NCBI GenBank assembly: GCA_034675505.1
Contig: JAUCDD010000023.1
Span: 124,001-188,000, forward strand
Direction of reading: 5' to 3'
DNA: 64,000 nucleotides
From: Melaminivora sp034675505
GTDB lineage: Bacteria > Pseudomonadota > Gammaproteobacteria > Burkholderiales > Burkholderiaceae_C
Made by a program: the position numbers and the translations under genes. This document shows, piece by piece, positions 43,573-51,712 of this stretch (within the stretch, counting starts at the first letter, position 1; the number at the start of each line of letters is the position of its first letter). The notes under the pieces are model-generated. The model made no database searches and was not told where the DNA came from. It saw only the letters and a list, made by a program, of their open reading frames with translations.

Positions 43573-44441
43573 TGACCCACTCGCTGAACGCCGACCTGCA
43601 CTGCCACTCCGTCGTCTCCGACGGCACGCTCACGCCCGAAGAGCTGGCCGCGCGGGCCCACGCCAATGGCGTGCAACTGTGGGCGTTGACCGATCATGAC
43701 GAAATCAAAGGCCAGCAGCGCGCAGCAGCTGCCGCGCACGCGCTCGGGCTGGACTACCTGAGCGGCGTGGAGATCTCCGTCACCTTCGCCGACACCACGG
43801 TGCATATCGTCGGCCTGGGCTTTGACATGGCCGATGCCGCCCTGGCCGCAGGCCTGGCGGCGACGCGCGGGGGGCGTGGCGCGCGCGCCCAGGAGATTGC
43901 GCGCCAGCTGGCGCAGGCCGGCCATCCCGGCGCCTATGAAGGCGCGCTGCGCTATGTCGGCAACCCGGAGCTGATCTCGCGCACGCACTTTGCCCGCCAC
44001 CTGGTGGACAGCGGCGTGTGCCGCGACACCAGCGAGGTTTTTCGCCGCTTCCTGACCGAGGGCCACCCCGGCTACGTGCCGCACCGCTGGGCCGCGCTGG
44101 GCGATGCGGTGCGCTGGATCCGCGAGGCCGGGGGCATGGCCGTCATTGCCCACCCGGGCCGCTACCGCTTCACCCCCACCGAGGAATACGCGCTGTTTTC
44201 CGAATTCAAGCAGCACGGCGGCCAGGCGGTCGAAGTGGTGACGGGCAGCCACATGCCCTCGGAATACCCGGTGTACGCCGCCATGGCCCGGGAGTTCGGC
44301 CTGGCGGCCTCGCGCGGCAGCGACTTCCACAGCCCGAACGAATCGCACACCGACCTGGGCCAGCTGCCGGCCCTGCCCGCGCAGCTCACGCCCGTATGGC
44401 AGGCGCTGGCAGGGCGCATCCTGCGCGCGCCAGCCGCCTGA
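43572..44441 (+). CDS. PHP-domain phosphoesterase (RNase AM/YciV-like)
   Basis: 289 residues from a GTG. The metal-binding motifs of the PHP family are present: DLHCHSVVSDGTLTPEEL, LTDHDEIKG, SGVEISVTFA, HPGRYRF and SRGSDFHSPNE. YciV-type enzymes hydrolyse nucleoside 3',5'-bisphosphates and trim 5' ends of small RNAs. It is followed by yciO-like and M50 protease genes, the common trpS-associated neighbourhood in betaproteobacteria. Confidence 0.9.
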   Translation: MTHSLNADLHCHSVVSDGTLTPEELAARAHANGVQLWALTDHDEIKGQQRAAAAAHALGLDYLSGVEISVTFADTTVHIVGLGFDMADAALAAGLAATRGGRGARAQEIARQLAQAGHPGAYEGALRYVGNPELISRTHFARHLVDSGVCRDTSEVFRRFLTEGHPGYVPHRWAALGDAVRWIREAGGMAVIAHPGRYRFTPTEEYALFSEFKQHGGQAVEVVTGSHMPSEYPVYAAMAREFGLAASRGSDFHSPNESHTDLGQLPALPAQLTPVWQALAGRILRAPAA

Positions 44442-44457
44442 ACCTTTCGAGGCAGAC

Positions 44458-45093
44458 ATGGCCCAGCTCTTTGAGATCCACCCCGACAACCCCCAGCCGC
44501 GCGTGCTGCAGCAGGCGCAGGCGCTGCTGGTGGGAGGCGGCATCCTGGCCGTTCCCACCGATTCCAGCTACGCCCTGGTCTGCCGCCTGGACGACAAGGC
44601 CACCGTGGACCGCATGCGCCGCGTCCGCCAGATCGACGACAAGCAGCTGCTGTCGCTGCTGTGCCGCGACCTGTCCGAGCTCTCCAGCTACGCCCACGTG
44701 GACAACCGCCAGTACCGGCTGCTCAAGCTGGCCACCCCCGGCCCCTACACCTTCATCCTTGAGGCGACCAAGGAAGTGCCGCGCCGCGTCAGCCACCCGC
44801 AGCGCAAGACCATCGGCCTGCGCGTACCCGACCGCAAGGGCCTGCAGCTGCTGCTGGAGCTGCATGGCGCGCCGCTGCTGGCCACGACGCTGATCCCGCC
44901 CGGCGAGAGCGAGCCCCTGAACGACCCCGAGGACATCCGCGAGCGCTTTGGCCGCGTGATCGAAGGCGTCGTGGACGCCGGCGGTTGCCCGCAGGAGCAG
45001 ACCACCGTGCTCGACCTGACGCCCATGAATGGCGGCGGCGACCCGGTGCTGGTGCGCCAGGGGCGCGGCAGCCTGGCCCCCCTGGGGCTCTGA
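44458..45093 (+). CDS. YciO/Sua5-family threonylcarbamoyl-AMP synthase-like protein
   Basis: 211 residues. The YrdC/Sua5 fold is seen in GGGILAVPTDSSYALVCRLD, KQLLSLLCRDLSELSSYA and RRVSHPQRKTIGLRVPD. YciO differs from TsaC in its loops and its in vivo role is not settled. The cluster PHP-YciO-M50-trpS supports YciO. A ribosome site like CGAGGCAG precedes the ATG. It would act in the cytosol, possibly on tRNA modification. Confidence 0.87.
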   Translation: MAQLFEIHPDNPQPRVLQQAQALLVGGGILAVPTDSSYALVCRLDDKATVDRMRRVRQIDDKQLLSLLCRDLSELSSYAHVDNRQYRLLKLATPGPYTFILEATKEVPRRVSHPQRKTIGLRVPDRKGLQLLLELHGAPLLATTLIPPGESEPLNDPEDIRERFGRVIEGVVDAGGCPQEQTTVLDLTPMNGGGDPVLVRQGRGSLAPLGL

Positions 45094-45169
45094 AGGCCCC
45101 CTGCTGCAGGCAGGGGTGTGCGGCGCGCAAGTGGCGAGCGGGCCGGGCGCCATGCGCGACAATCGCCGG

Positions 45170-45838
45170 GTGCCTTCCTCCGACACCATCCAGACCCTGC
45201 TCATCTACGCCCTGCCCGTGCTGTTTTCCATCACGGTGCACGAAGCCGCGCACGGCTACGTGGCGCGCCATTTCGGCGACAACACGGCCTTCATGCTCGG
45301 ACGCATGACGCTCAATCCGCTCAAGCACATCGACCCCATCGGCACCATCCTGATGCCGCTGCTGCTGTACTTTTCCACCTCCGGCGCCTTCGTATTCGGC
45401 TATGCCAAGCCGGTGCCGGTCAACTTCGGCAAGCTGCGCCACCCCAAGCGCGACATGGTCTGGGTGGCGCTGGCGGGGCCGGCGTCGAACTTTGCGCAGG
45501 CCATCGCCTGGGCGCTGCTGCTGTTCGCCCTGGTCGCGGCCGGCGTGTCCGAGCCCTTCTTCACGCAGATGGCGCGCGCCGGCATCCTGGTCAACCTGGT
45601 GATGTGGGCGTTCAACCTGTTCCCGCTGCCTCCGCTCGACGGCGGGCGCGTGCTGGCCGGCTTGCTGCCGGTGCGCCAGGCCCTGTGGCTGTCGCGCATC
45701 GAGCCTTATGGCTTCTTCATCGTCCTGGCGCTGGTGCTGGCCGGCGTGGTGGGCTCGCTGTGGCTGCGCCCGCTGATGTCGCTGGGCTACGGCGCCATCA
45801 ACCTACTGCTGACGCCGCTGCTGGCGCTGCTGCGCTGA
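45170..45838 (+). CDS. Site-2 protease family (M50) membrane protein
   Basis: 222 residues from a GTG at 45170; an ATG at 45152 in the same frame would add six residues (MRDNRR). A GACAAT hexamer at 45158-45163, six bases before the GTG, favours the GTG. The zinc motif HEAAHGYVARHFGD (HExxH) lies in the first helix, and NLFPLPPLDGGRVLAG is the second metal motif. About five to six membrane helices are present. It lacks the PDZ domain of RseP and belongs to the short M50 group. A role in intramembrane proteolysis is assumed from the family. Confidence 0.9.
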   Translation: MPSSDTIQTLLIYALPVLFSITVHEAAHGYVARHFGDNTAFMLGRMTLNPLKHIDPIGTILMPLLLYFSTSGAFVFGYAKPVPVNFGKLRHPKRDMVWVALAGPASNFAQAIAWALLLFALVAAGVSEPFFTQMARAGILVNLVMWAFNLFPLPPLDGGRVLAGLLPVRQALWLSRIEPYGFFIVLALVLAGVVGSLWLRPLMSLGYGAINLLLTPLLALLR

Positions 45839-45867
45839 TTCTCCCGCCTCCCCGCTTCGCTCACCCC

Positions 45868-47166
45868 ATGCAAGAACCCACGCGCTTTCTCACCGGCATC
45901 ACCCCCTCGGGCACCCCGCACCTGGGCAACTTCGTCGGCTCCATCCGCCCCTCGGTGGCCGCCAGCCGCACGGCGGGGGTAGAGAGCTACTACTTCCTGG
46001 CCGACTACCACGCCCTCATCAAGTGCCAGGAGCCCGAGCGGGTGAACCGCTCGACGCTGGAGATCGCCGCCAGCTGGCTGGCCGCCGGGCTGGACCCCGA
46101 CCACGTCACCTTCTACCGCCAGTCCGACATCCCCGAGATCCCCGAGCTGCACTGGCTCCTGACCTGCGTGACCGGCAAGGGCCTGCTCAACCGCGCCCAC
46201 GCCTACAAGGCCGCGCAGGACCGGAACCAGGAAGCCGGCCGCGACGCCGACGATGGCGTCAGCGCCGGGCTGTTCATGTATCCCGTGCTGATGGCGGCCG
46301 ACATCCTGATGTTCAACGCGCACAAGGTGCCCGTGGGCCGCGACCAGGTGCAGCACATCGAGATGGCGCGCGACATGGCGACCAGCTTCAACCACCTGTA
46401 CGGCGCGCACTTCACGCTGCCCGAGGCGGCCATCGAGGACAACGTGGCGCTGCTCGCCGGCCTGGACGGGCGCAAGATGAGCAAGAGCTACGACAACACC
46501 ATCCCGCTGTTCGCGCCGCGCGAGCAGCTGAGGAAGCTCATCGCCGCCATCGTCACCGATTCGCGCGCGCCGGGCGAGCCCAAGGAGGTCGAGGGCTCGG
46601 CGCTGTTCCAGATCTACCAGGCCTTTGCCAGCGCCGAGGAAACCGCCGCGCTGCGCCACGCCTACGCCGAAGGCATCGGCTGGGGCGAGGCCAAGCAGCT
46701 GCTGTTCGAGCGCATCGACCGCGAGATCGCCCCCATGCGGGCGCGCTACGACGACCTGATGGCACACCCCGGGAAGGTGGAGGCTGCGCTGGCACAGGGC
46801 GCCGAGCGCGCCCGCGCACAGGCCAGGCCCCTGCTGCAGCAGCTGCGCGCGGCTGTCGGGCTGCGGCCCCTGAGCACGCCTGAGCGCCGGCAGGCGGAAA
46901 AAGCCCGGCCCGGCGCGCTGCCGGCGTTCAAGCAGTACCGCGAGCAGGACGGCCGGTTTTACTTCAAGCTGGTGTCGGCGGACGGGCGCGTGCTGCTGCA
47001 AAGCGCCGGCTTCGATGCTCCGCGCGAGGCCGGCCAGGCCATTGCCCAGCTGCAGCGCGAGCCCGGCGCGCTCGCCCGGCTGGCGCCGCATTTGCAGCCC
47101 GTGGGCGCCGATGCCGGCGAGGTGCACGCCGCGCTGCAGGCCCTGGCGGCCGCGCAAGCCGGCTAA
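45868..47166 (+). CDS. trpS: Tryptophanyl-tRNA synthetase with C-terminal extension
   Basis: 432 residues, longer than the usual 330-350 core. The class I signature TPSGTPHLGNFVGS (HIGH-like) opens the catalytic domain, GRDQVQHIEMARDMA binds tryptophan and ATP, and GRKMSKSYDN is the KMSKS loop. After residue about 345 an extra domain follows: FKQYREQDGRFYFKLVSADG, then RVLLQSAGFD. It resembles the DUF1508/YegP fold (RxGxYYFxLxxxNG pattern). The extension is followed by an Ala/Gln-rich tail. It charges tRNA-Trp. The added domain may bind tRNA or another ligand. Confidence 0.92.
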   Translation: MQEPTRFLTGITPSGTPHLGNFVGSIRPSVAASRTAGVESYYFLADYHALIKCQEPERVNRSTLEIAASWLAAGLDPDHVTFYRQSDIPEIPELHWLLTCVTGKGLLNRAHAYKAAQDRNQEAGRDADDGVSAGLFMYPVLMAADILMFNAHKVPVGRDQVQHIEMARDMATSFNHLYGAHFTLPEAAIEDNVALLAGLDGRKMSKSYDNTIPLFAPREQLRKLIAAIVTDSRAPGEPKEVEGSALFQIYQAFASAEETAALRHAYAEGIGWGEAKQLLFERIDREIAPMRARYDDLMAHPGKVEAALAQGAERARAQARPLLQQLRAAVGLRPLSTPERRQAEKARPGALPAFKQYREQDGRFYFKLVSADGRVLLQSAGFDAPREAGQAIAQLQREPGALARLAPHLQPVGADAGEVHAALQALAAAQAG

Positions 47167-47170
47167 GCGC

Positions 47171-47236
47171 ATGCTTCAAAAAGCATAGCTACATCACGCC
47201 TGTTGGCGCCGGCATCGGGCATAAAACACCTGAAAC
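47171..47236 (-). repeat. Dispersed AT-rich repeat, copy after trpS
   Basis: Read on the minus strand it has the layout TTTCAGGTGTTTTA, a GC-rich middle with GCCGGCGCC, and a TAGCTAtg end. It matches other copies in the window. It lies between the trpS stop and the end of the next gene. Confidence 0.5.
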
Positions 47237-47402
47237 GGCCCAAAAAAGCGCTCCCGGGCGCCTGCCCTCAAGCAGGCGACCCCCGTCCAGGCCGGGGCCG
47301 GCCTGCGGGGGTCATGGGCGCCGGCCTGCTGAAGGCCGGCCGGGGAGAGGTGCCAAGCCAGGCCGCCGCAGCCGTGGCGCGGCGGCCCCGTCGCCCTCTG
47401 TT

Positions 47403-48455
47403 TTACTTGGACGACTGGTCCTTGCCGCTCTTGCTGGCGCTGCCGGAGGCGCTGGTGCCGCCGGTGCTGCCGGTGCTGCTGCTGGAGCCATGGCTGCTGC
47501 CGGTCGAGCCCTGGCTGTGGGTGCCGCCCGAGCCGCTGCCGGAATCATGGCTGGAAGACGACCCCGAGCCCGAGGAGGACGCGCCGGTGCCGGAATGGCT
47601 GCCCTGCACGGTGCTGCTCTGCCCGCTGGCAGTCACGTTGCCGCGGTTGTTGTCGCCCGCCGAGCGGTTGCTGCGCCAGCTGCTGAAGTCGTCCGAGAAC
47701 TTGCGATAGCGCTCATCGCGCCAGCTCTGGTAGTCGTTGTCCAGGTTGCGCATCTGCTCGTCGCGCCACTGGTGGTAGTCGGGGTCGTCGCGGTGCTGCG
47801 AACGCTGCATGCCGCCCTGGGAATAGCGGCTTGCGTCACCGTAGAAACCGCTATCGCCCTGGTCATGGCCGGAATGGCCCTGCATGCCGCCGCGCGCTCC
47901 ACTGCCGCCGTACTGGTGCTGGCTGTGCTGGCCGCCGTAGCCGCCCTGCCGGCTGCCGCCAAAGCCCTGGCCCTGCGAGTCGTAGCCGCCCTGGTGTCCA
48001 TAGCCGCCTTGCTGGCCGCCGTAGCCGCCCTGCTGCCCATAGCTGCCGCCTTGCTGGCCATAGCCACCGCCTTGCTGGCCGCCCTGGTAGCCATAGCCCC
48101 CCTGTTGCCCATAGCTGCTCTGCTGGCCGCCGCCGTAGCCGCCGTACTGGCTGCCCGATTGCCCACTGCCCATGGAGGACGCCTGGCCGCCCCATCCGCC
48201 ATGCTGGGCGCCCTGGCGGCCCTGGTAGCCCGTGGACTGGTCGTCATTGCGGCCGCCGCCGTAGCGGTAGCCGTCGTCCTGCTGGGCCTGGTGCTGGCGG
48301 CCGCGATCGTAGTAGCCGCCCTGGTTGCGCGACTCTTCATATCCACGCATCCCGCCCTCGTTGCGCCCTGACCCCTGCCGCTCGTCATCGTGGCCGCGGC
48401 CTTGGCGCTGGGAGTTGTATTGCTGCTGGTTGTCGTCGTAATCACGGTATGCCAT
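47403..48455 (-). CDS. Prion-like Gly/Gln/Tyr/Ser-rich protein with WR repeats
   Basis: 350 residues from the ATG at 48455, which has GGAGATCGCA directly before it; the upstream in-frame ATG has no such site. The N-terminal 70 residues are charged and Gln/Arg-rich. Residues about 70-215 are low complexity, with repeated GGYGQQGG, SYGQQ and GYGHQGG units, similar in composition to FUS-type prion-like domains. Residues 224-262 hold a three-fold repeat: YHQWRDEQMRNLD, YQSWRDERYRKFS and FSSWRSNR. Residues 263-350 are Ser/Gly-rich. There is no signal peptide or membrane helix. I know no function. It may form condensates or be a desiccation-type protein. Other stress genes are adjacent. Confidence 0.8.
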   Translation of the reverse strand: MAYRDYDDNQQQYNSQRQGRGHDDERQGSGRNEGGMRGYEESRNQGGYYDRGRQHQAQQDDGYRYGGGRNDDQSTGYQGRQGAQHGGWGGQASSMGSGQSGSQYGGYGGGQQSSYGQQGGYGYQGGQQGGGYGQQGGSYGQQGGYGGQQGGYGHQGGYDSQGQGFGGSRQGGYGGQHSQHQYGGSGARGGMQGHSGHDQGDSGFYGDASRYSQGGMQRSQHRDDPDYHQWRDEQMRNLDNDYQSWRDERYRKFSDDFSSWRSNRSAGDNNRGNVTASGQSSTVQGSHSGTGASSSGSGSSSSHDSGSGSGGTHSQGSTGSSHGSSSSTGSTGGTSASGSASKSGKDQSSK

Positions 48456-48896
48456 TGCGATCTCCGAAAAATGCATTTGTCACGTTGCTCGCATGAGGCG
48501 AATTCCGCATGCGTTTTTTCATGGTGGCCAAAGAATTTTCACCGCCCTGTAGGCCAATACCGACGCCCGCGTCGTTCTGAACCCCCATGAGCCAGCGCCC
48601 GTGGGCGCCGGCGATTTACACGTTTTTTACCGTTATTTTCCTGGAGTAGGTTGACTCCTACCCCGTTATGAGGCCAGGGTCTGCCGACAGGCGAATATCT
48701 GACACGACAATGATTCAGCAACCAGGCCTTGAAATGCCATGGGAAGCGCGTTGAAAGTATCCAATCCTGATTTATCTTTCAATAACGCAAAATTTGTATC
48801 CATTACGCAAGAATTCTTTTTCATTCATCCGGCAACTTCCCATTCACCCCGCCGCCACCCGCCCACCCGGGCCCATCCATGACAGGAATCCCGCGC
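48456..48896. other. AT-richer intergenic region between divergent stress genes
   Basis: This 440-base region has no convincing gene. It is visibly richer in A and T than the genome. A plausible plus-strand promoter has TTGAAA at 48751-48756 and TATCTT at 48773-48778 (spacer 16). It is framed by an inverted pair TTGAAAG / CTTTCAA (48751-48757 and 48776-48782). A second small inverted repeat, GTAGG / CCTAC, lies at 48646-48661. It separates the prion-like gene on the minus strand from the small gene pair on the plus strand. Confidence 0.5.
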
Positions 48897-49082
48897 ATGT
48901 CCCACCCCTACCCATCCAACCCTCAACCAGCGCCACTGCCTTACAGCGAAGAGAGGGATGCAGGCCGGCAGCCGGCTCCAGCCAGCACGCCTGCGCAGCC
49001 TGGCCAGGTCAAGCCCGCCTATCCGCAAGCCTCACAGGCGCCCCTGCAACCCGGGGCTGCAGGGACGGAGGCCCGGACATGA
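48897..49082 (+). CDS. Small proline-rich protein, first of a two-gene unit
   Basis: 61 residues from MSHPYPSNPQPAPLPYSEE, rich in Pro, Gln and Ala and lacking hydrophobic segments. An AGGAA element lies 9-10 bases upstream of the ATG. Its stop overlaps the start of the following gene (ATGA), which argues for real translation. I do not recognise it. It looks disordered. Confidence 0.5.
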   Translation: MSHPYPSNPQPAPLPYSEERDAGRQPAPASTPAQPGQVKPAYPQASQAPLQPGAAGTEART

Positions 49083-49537
49083 TCACCACGCAGAATTCCC
49101 GGCCCTGGTCCAAGAATGTGCTGAAGGCGCAGGACTTCACCCACGACTGGGACCAGTACGTGACCATCAAGGTCAAGAGCATCCGCGCCCTGGCGCTGGC
49201 CGGGCTCCACACCTTCACGGGCGAGCAGTACAGCGTTCCCCAGGCCACCGGCTTCATCGAGCTGCTGGGCGCCCGGGCGGGCACCTTGCATACCTCGCTG
49301 CAGATTGGCTTCTCGCTGGCCGCAGAGCTTGCGCCGCCCAGCTTTGCCCTCTATGAAAACCTCGCCGTCGGCACGCTGACGCTGCCGGCGCAGTGCTTCG
49401 CCGCGATGCTGCAATTCGCCAATTGCCCCACGGCGCACTTCCGCATCGGCGGCGACGGCAGCGCCAACGCCCTGGCGACCGAGGCGCCGCTGCTGCAGCA
49501 CGGCTTTCCGATGAAGCTGGCGCACGGCCTGGCCTGA
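49079..49537 (+). CDS. Hypothetical 152-residue protein
   Basis: The ATG at 49079 overlaps the stop of the small Pro-rich gene. It starts MITTQNSRPWSKNVLKAQDF. A middle segment (TSLQIGFSLAAELAPPSF) is mildly hydrophobic, and the C-terminal part is Ala/Leu-rich (PTAHFRIGGDGSANALATEA). There is no signal peptide. No family is recognised. Composition fits a folded cytosolic protein. Position between two low-complexity stress genes suggests a linked role but does not prove it. Confidence 0.6.
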   Translation: MITTQNSRPWSKNVLKAQDFTHDWDQYVTIKVKSIRALALAGLHTFTGEQYSVPQATGFIELLGARAGTLHTSLQIGFSLAAELAPPSFALYENLAVGTLTLPAQCFAAMLQFANCPTAHFRIGGDGSANALATEAPLLQHGFPMKLAHGLA

Positions 49538-49580
49538 GGCAGCGCGCCGGGCGCGGCGGGCATCAGGCGCGGGCCGGCCG

Positions 49581-50139
49581 TCAGCCGGCGCCGCTGCCCG
49601 TGGCCTGGCTGCGGTCGTCCAGCGCCGCCAGAGCGTCGGCCGTGGGCACCAGTACCAGATGGTCGTTGCTGAACGTGGGGATGAAGCCCAGCTGCCCGCG
49701 GATCTTGTAGAAAGGCGTGGAGACTTCTCCAGGACCGCAGCGCAGATCTTGTCAAAAAACGCCTGCGGCACCTTGTCCGAGATATTGCCGCTCTCCAGGT
49801 TGTTCCAGCGCACACGCCATTTGCCCTGGACTTTTTGCACGCCCACCCTGGCATGCTCCTCCAGGCAATGGGAATCCTCGCGGATGAACAGGGTGATACC
49901 GAAATAAATGAAACCGTCGTCTCCCACCTGCAGGCGGGGGGCAGCGTCGTGCCATCGCCGGCCAATCGCTCCAGGCGTTCATCGAGTTTATGGAACTCGA
50001 CCTCGGTCGACCTGGCGCCCAGATAGACAATGAATTCCACGCGCAGGCGCTCGGCAAACACCTGGCATTCTTCCTTGTATCTCTCAAAATCGCGGCACCA
50101 TGCAATGGCTTTGCCGCGTATGTTCTCAAACGGAGTCAT
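49581..50139 (-). pseudogene. Hypothetical gene with two apparent frameshifts
   Basis: The protein reads continuously only across three frames. MTPFENIRGKAIAWCRDFER starts from ATG 50139 (or 50145). The frame changes near 49930-49965 and goes on as LQVGDDGFIYFGITLFIRED. It changes again near 49726-49735 and goes on as STPFYKIRGQLGFIPTFSND to the stop at 49581. Each step implies one missing base, and the repaired protein would have 186 residues. I know no family for it. Either the gene has decayed or the assembly has deletions here. A GGAGAG ribosome site precedes the start. Confidence 0.6.
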
Positions 50140-50397
50140 TTTCATCTCTCCAAGAATATCCGATCCAGGGCGGGCCCGGGCGGGGTTCATAGGCTGGGGG
50201 CGGGCAGGCGCGGTGCCAGCGCTGCCTGCGGCAGAGCAGCGGGAAATCCATCCGCCATTGCCGTCCGCGATTTCCGTCCACCATTTCCGGCGCAATCCGG
50301 GGCGCCGGGGCGCTGCCGACACGAATCAAGAGTGTCTGACAAGGCAGTGCTGCCCCCGATGCTGCAATGCAGGCGTCCCATGCCCTGGAGTTTGACC

Positions 50398-50547
50398 ATG
50401 TTCAATACCTACCAACGCAGCAATGACAAGCCCATGAAGCCCCGTGTGCTGAAACGCCTGCGCCAGCAGGAATCCATGCTGGCCAACGCCAGGCGCCCGC
50501 TGCAGTTCCCGCTGCCCGACCCCCCGTTGTGGAAACCCCTGGGTTGA
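50398..50547 (+). CDS. Small basic protein, 49 residues
   Basis: The frame is MFNTYQRSNDKPMKPRVLKR, then LRQQESMLANARRPLQFPLP, then DPPLWKPLG and a stop at 50545-50547. A TGGAG ribosome site lies 7-11 bases upstream of the ATG. It is Arg/Lys-rich, with no Cys or membrane helix. It is too short for length-based evidence, so it rests on the good ribosome site and the position just ahead of a stress gene. Function unknown. Confidence 0.5.
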   Translation: MFNTYQRSNDKPMKPRVLKRLRQQESMLANARRPLQFPLPDPPLWKPLG

Positions 50548-50620
50548 ATGGCGACCCCGGTTGCTTCCTTCTACGCCCCTGCAGGGGCTTTCATTTCATT
50601 TGACGCACGGACCCCACCCC

Positions 50621-51643
50621 ATGACCAAAGCCAAACAAGCCCAAGGCACGGCTGCCGCCGAGCAGGCGGCCCGCAAGCAGCGCCAGCTGCAGGAGCAGCA
50701 GGACAGCAAGGATGCAAGCTCCAGGCCCGGCCGGCAAAAAGGCGGCAAGGCTGGCGCAGGCCAGGCAGCCCCCGGCCCTGGCCGCAGCGAGCCATCACCC
50801 GAAATGCCGCGCCAGCATCTCGCCAAGCCCGGCCTGCAGCACCAGATGGCGCTGCAGCCGCGCACCAGCGCCCCCGCTTACCAGGGCAGCGGCAAGCTGG
50901 AGGGCCTGTCGGCCCTGATCACCGGCGGCGACTCGGGCATCGGGCGGGCCGTGGCCGTCCTGTTTGCGCGCGAGGGCGCGGACGTCGCCATCGCCTACCT
51001 GAACGAACACGAGGACGCGCGCGAGACCTGCCGGCTCATCGAGACCGAGGGCCGGCGCAGCCTGGCGCTGTCCGGCGACGTCAAGGACCCGGCGTTCTGC
51101 ACCCGGGCCGTCGAGGCGGCCGTGAAGGAGTTCGGCAAGCTGAACGTGCTGGTGAACAACGCCGCTTTCCAGGAACACGCCGCGTCCCTGCAGGAACTGA
51201 GCGAGGAGCGCTTCGATGAGACGTTCCGCACCAACATCTATGGCTACTTCCACATGGCCAAGGCAGCGCTGGCCCACCTGCAGCGCGGCGACGCCATCGT
51301 CAATACCGGCTCGGTCACGGGCCTGCGTGGCAGCCAGAAGCTGCTGGACTATTCCGCCACCAAGGGTGCCATCCACGCCTTCACCAAGGCGCTGGCCCAC
51401 AACCTGATCGACCAGGGGATCCGCGTGAACGCCGTGGCCCCCGGCCCGGTATGGACGCCCTTGAACCCGGCCGACCAGGCCCCCGAGGACATCGCGCAGT
51501 TTGGCGCCGACACGGACATGGGAAGGCCGGCGCAGCCCGAGGAGATTGCGCCGGCCTATGTGTTCCTGGCTGCAGCGAGCTGCTCCAGCTACATCACCGG
51601 CATCGTGCTGCCCATAACGGGCAATGCCGGCGACGGAGCCTGA
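50621..51643 (+). CDS. General-stress-type short-chain dehydrogenase (GSP39-like)
   Basis: 340 residues from MTKAKQAQGTAAAEQA. The first 70 residues are a Gln/Lys-rich, apparently disordered extension. The SDR core starts at LEGLSALITGGDSGIGRAVA (TGGDSGIGR cofactor loop), with NVLVNNAAFQEHA, the catalytic Ser in NTGSVTGLRGS, and YSATKGAIHAFTKALAHN with Tyr-x3-Lys. The C-terminal IVLPITGNAGDGA is the usual signature of the YhxC/YhdF/YdaD general stress reductases of Bacillus. It is an NAD(P)-dependent reductase of unknown substrate. The proline- and glutamine-rich N-terminus echoes its neighbours in the locus. Confidence 0.88.
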   Translation: MTKAKQAQGTAAAEQAARKQRQLQEQQDSKDASSRPGRQKGGKAGAGQAAPGPGRSEPSPEMPRQHLAKPGLQHQMALQPRTSAPAYQGSGKLEGLSALITGGDSGIGRAVAVLFAREGADVAIAYLNEHEDARETCRLIETEGRRSLALSGDVKDPAFCTRAVEAAVKEFGKLNVLVNNAAFQEHAASLQELSEERFDETFRTNIYGYFHMAKAALAHLQRGDAIVNTGSVTGLRGSQKLLDYSATKGAIHAFTKALAHNLIDQGIRVNAVAPGPVWTPLNPADQAPEDIAQFGADTDMGRPAQPEEIAPAYVFLAAASCSSYITGIVLPITGNAGDGA

Positions 51644-51664
51644 GAGTCTGAGAGCCAAAGAAAA

Positions 51665-51695
51665 AGCCGAAGGCTGAAGACCAGCCTTCGGCTCT
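51665..51695. terminator. Bidirectional terminator between convergent stress genes
   Basis: The 11-base perfect stem AGCCGAAGGCT / AGCCTTCGGCT has a short loop. Runs of A before it and CTTT after it fit a terminator on both strands, for the reductase gene and for the KGG gene. Confidence 0.75.
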
Positions 51696-51712
51696 TTCAC
51701 AAAGCGGCCGCG

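Noticed and set aside
47403..48240. CRISPR-like or tandem DNA array inside the prion-like gene
   Set aside because: The repetition is at the codon level (GGYGQQ units) with variable unit length and no spacers.
47490..48371. Plus-strand open frame over the prion-like gene, rich in Ala and Val
   Set aside because: It mirrors Gly/Gln/Ser codons of the minus-strand gene, which has a clear ribosome site and repeats.
49351..50322. Single-frame reading of the broken hypothetical gene
   Set aside because: The downstream portion turns into Arg/Gly-rich nonsense after the frame break, whereas the other frames restore a sensible protein.
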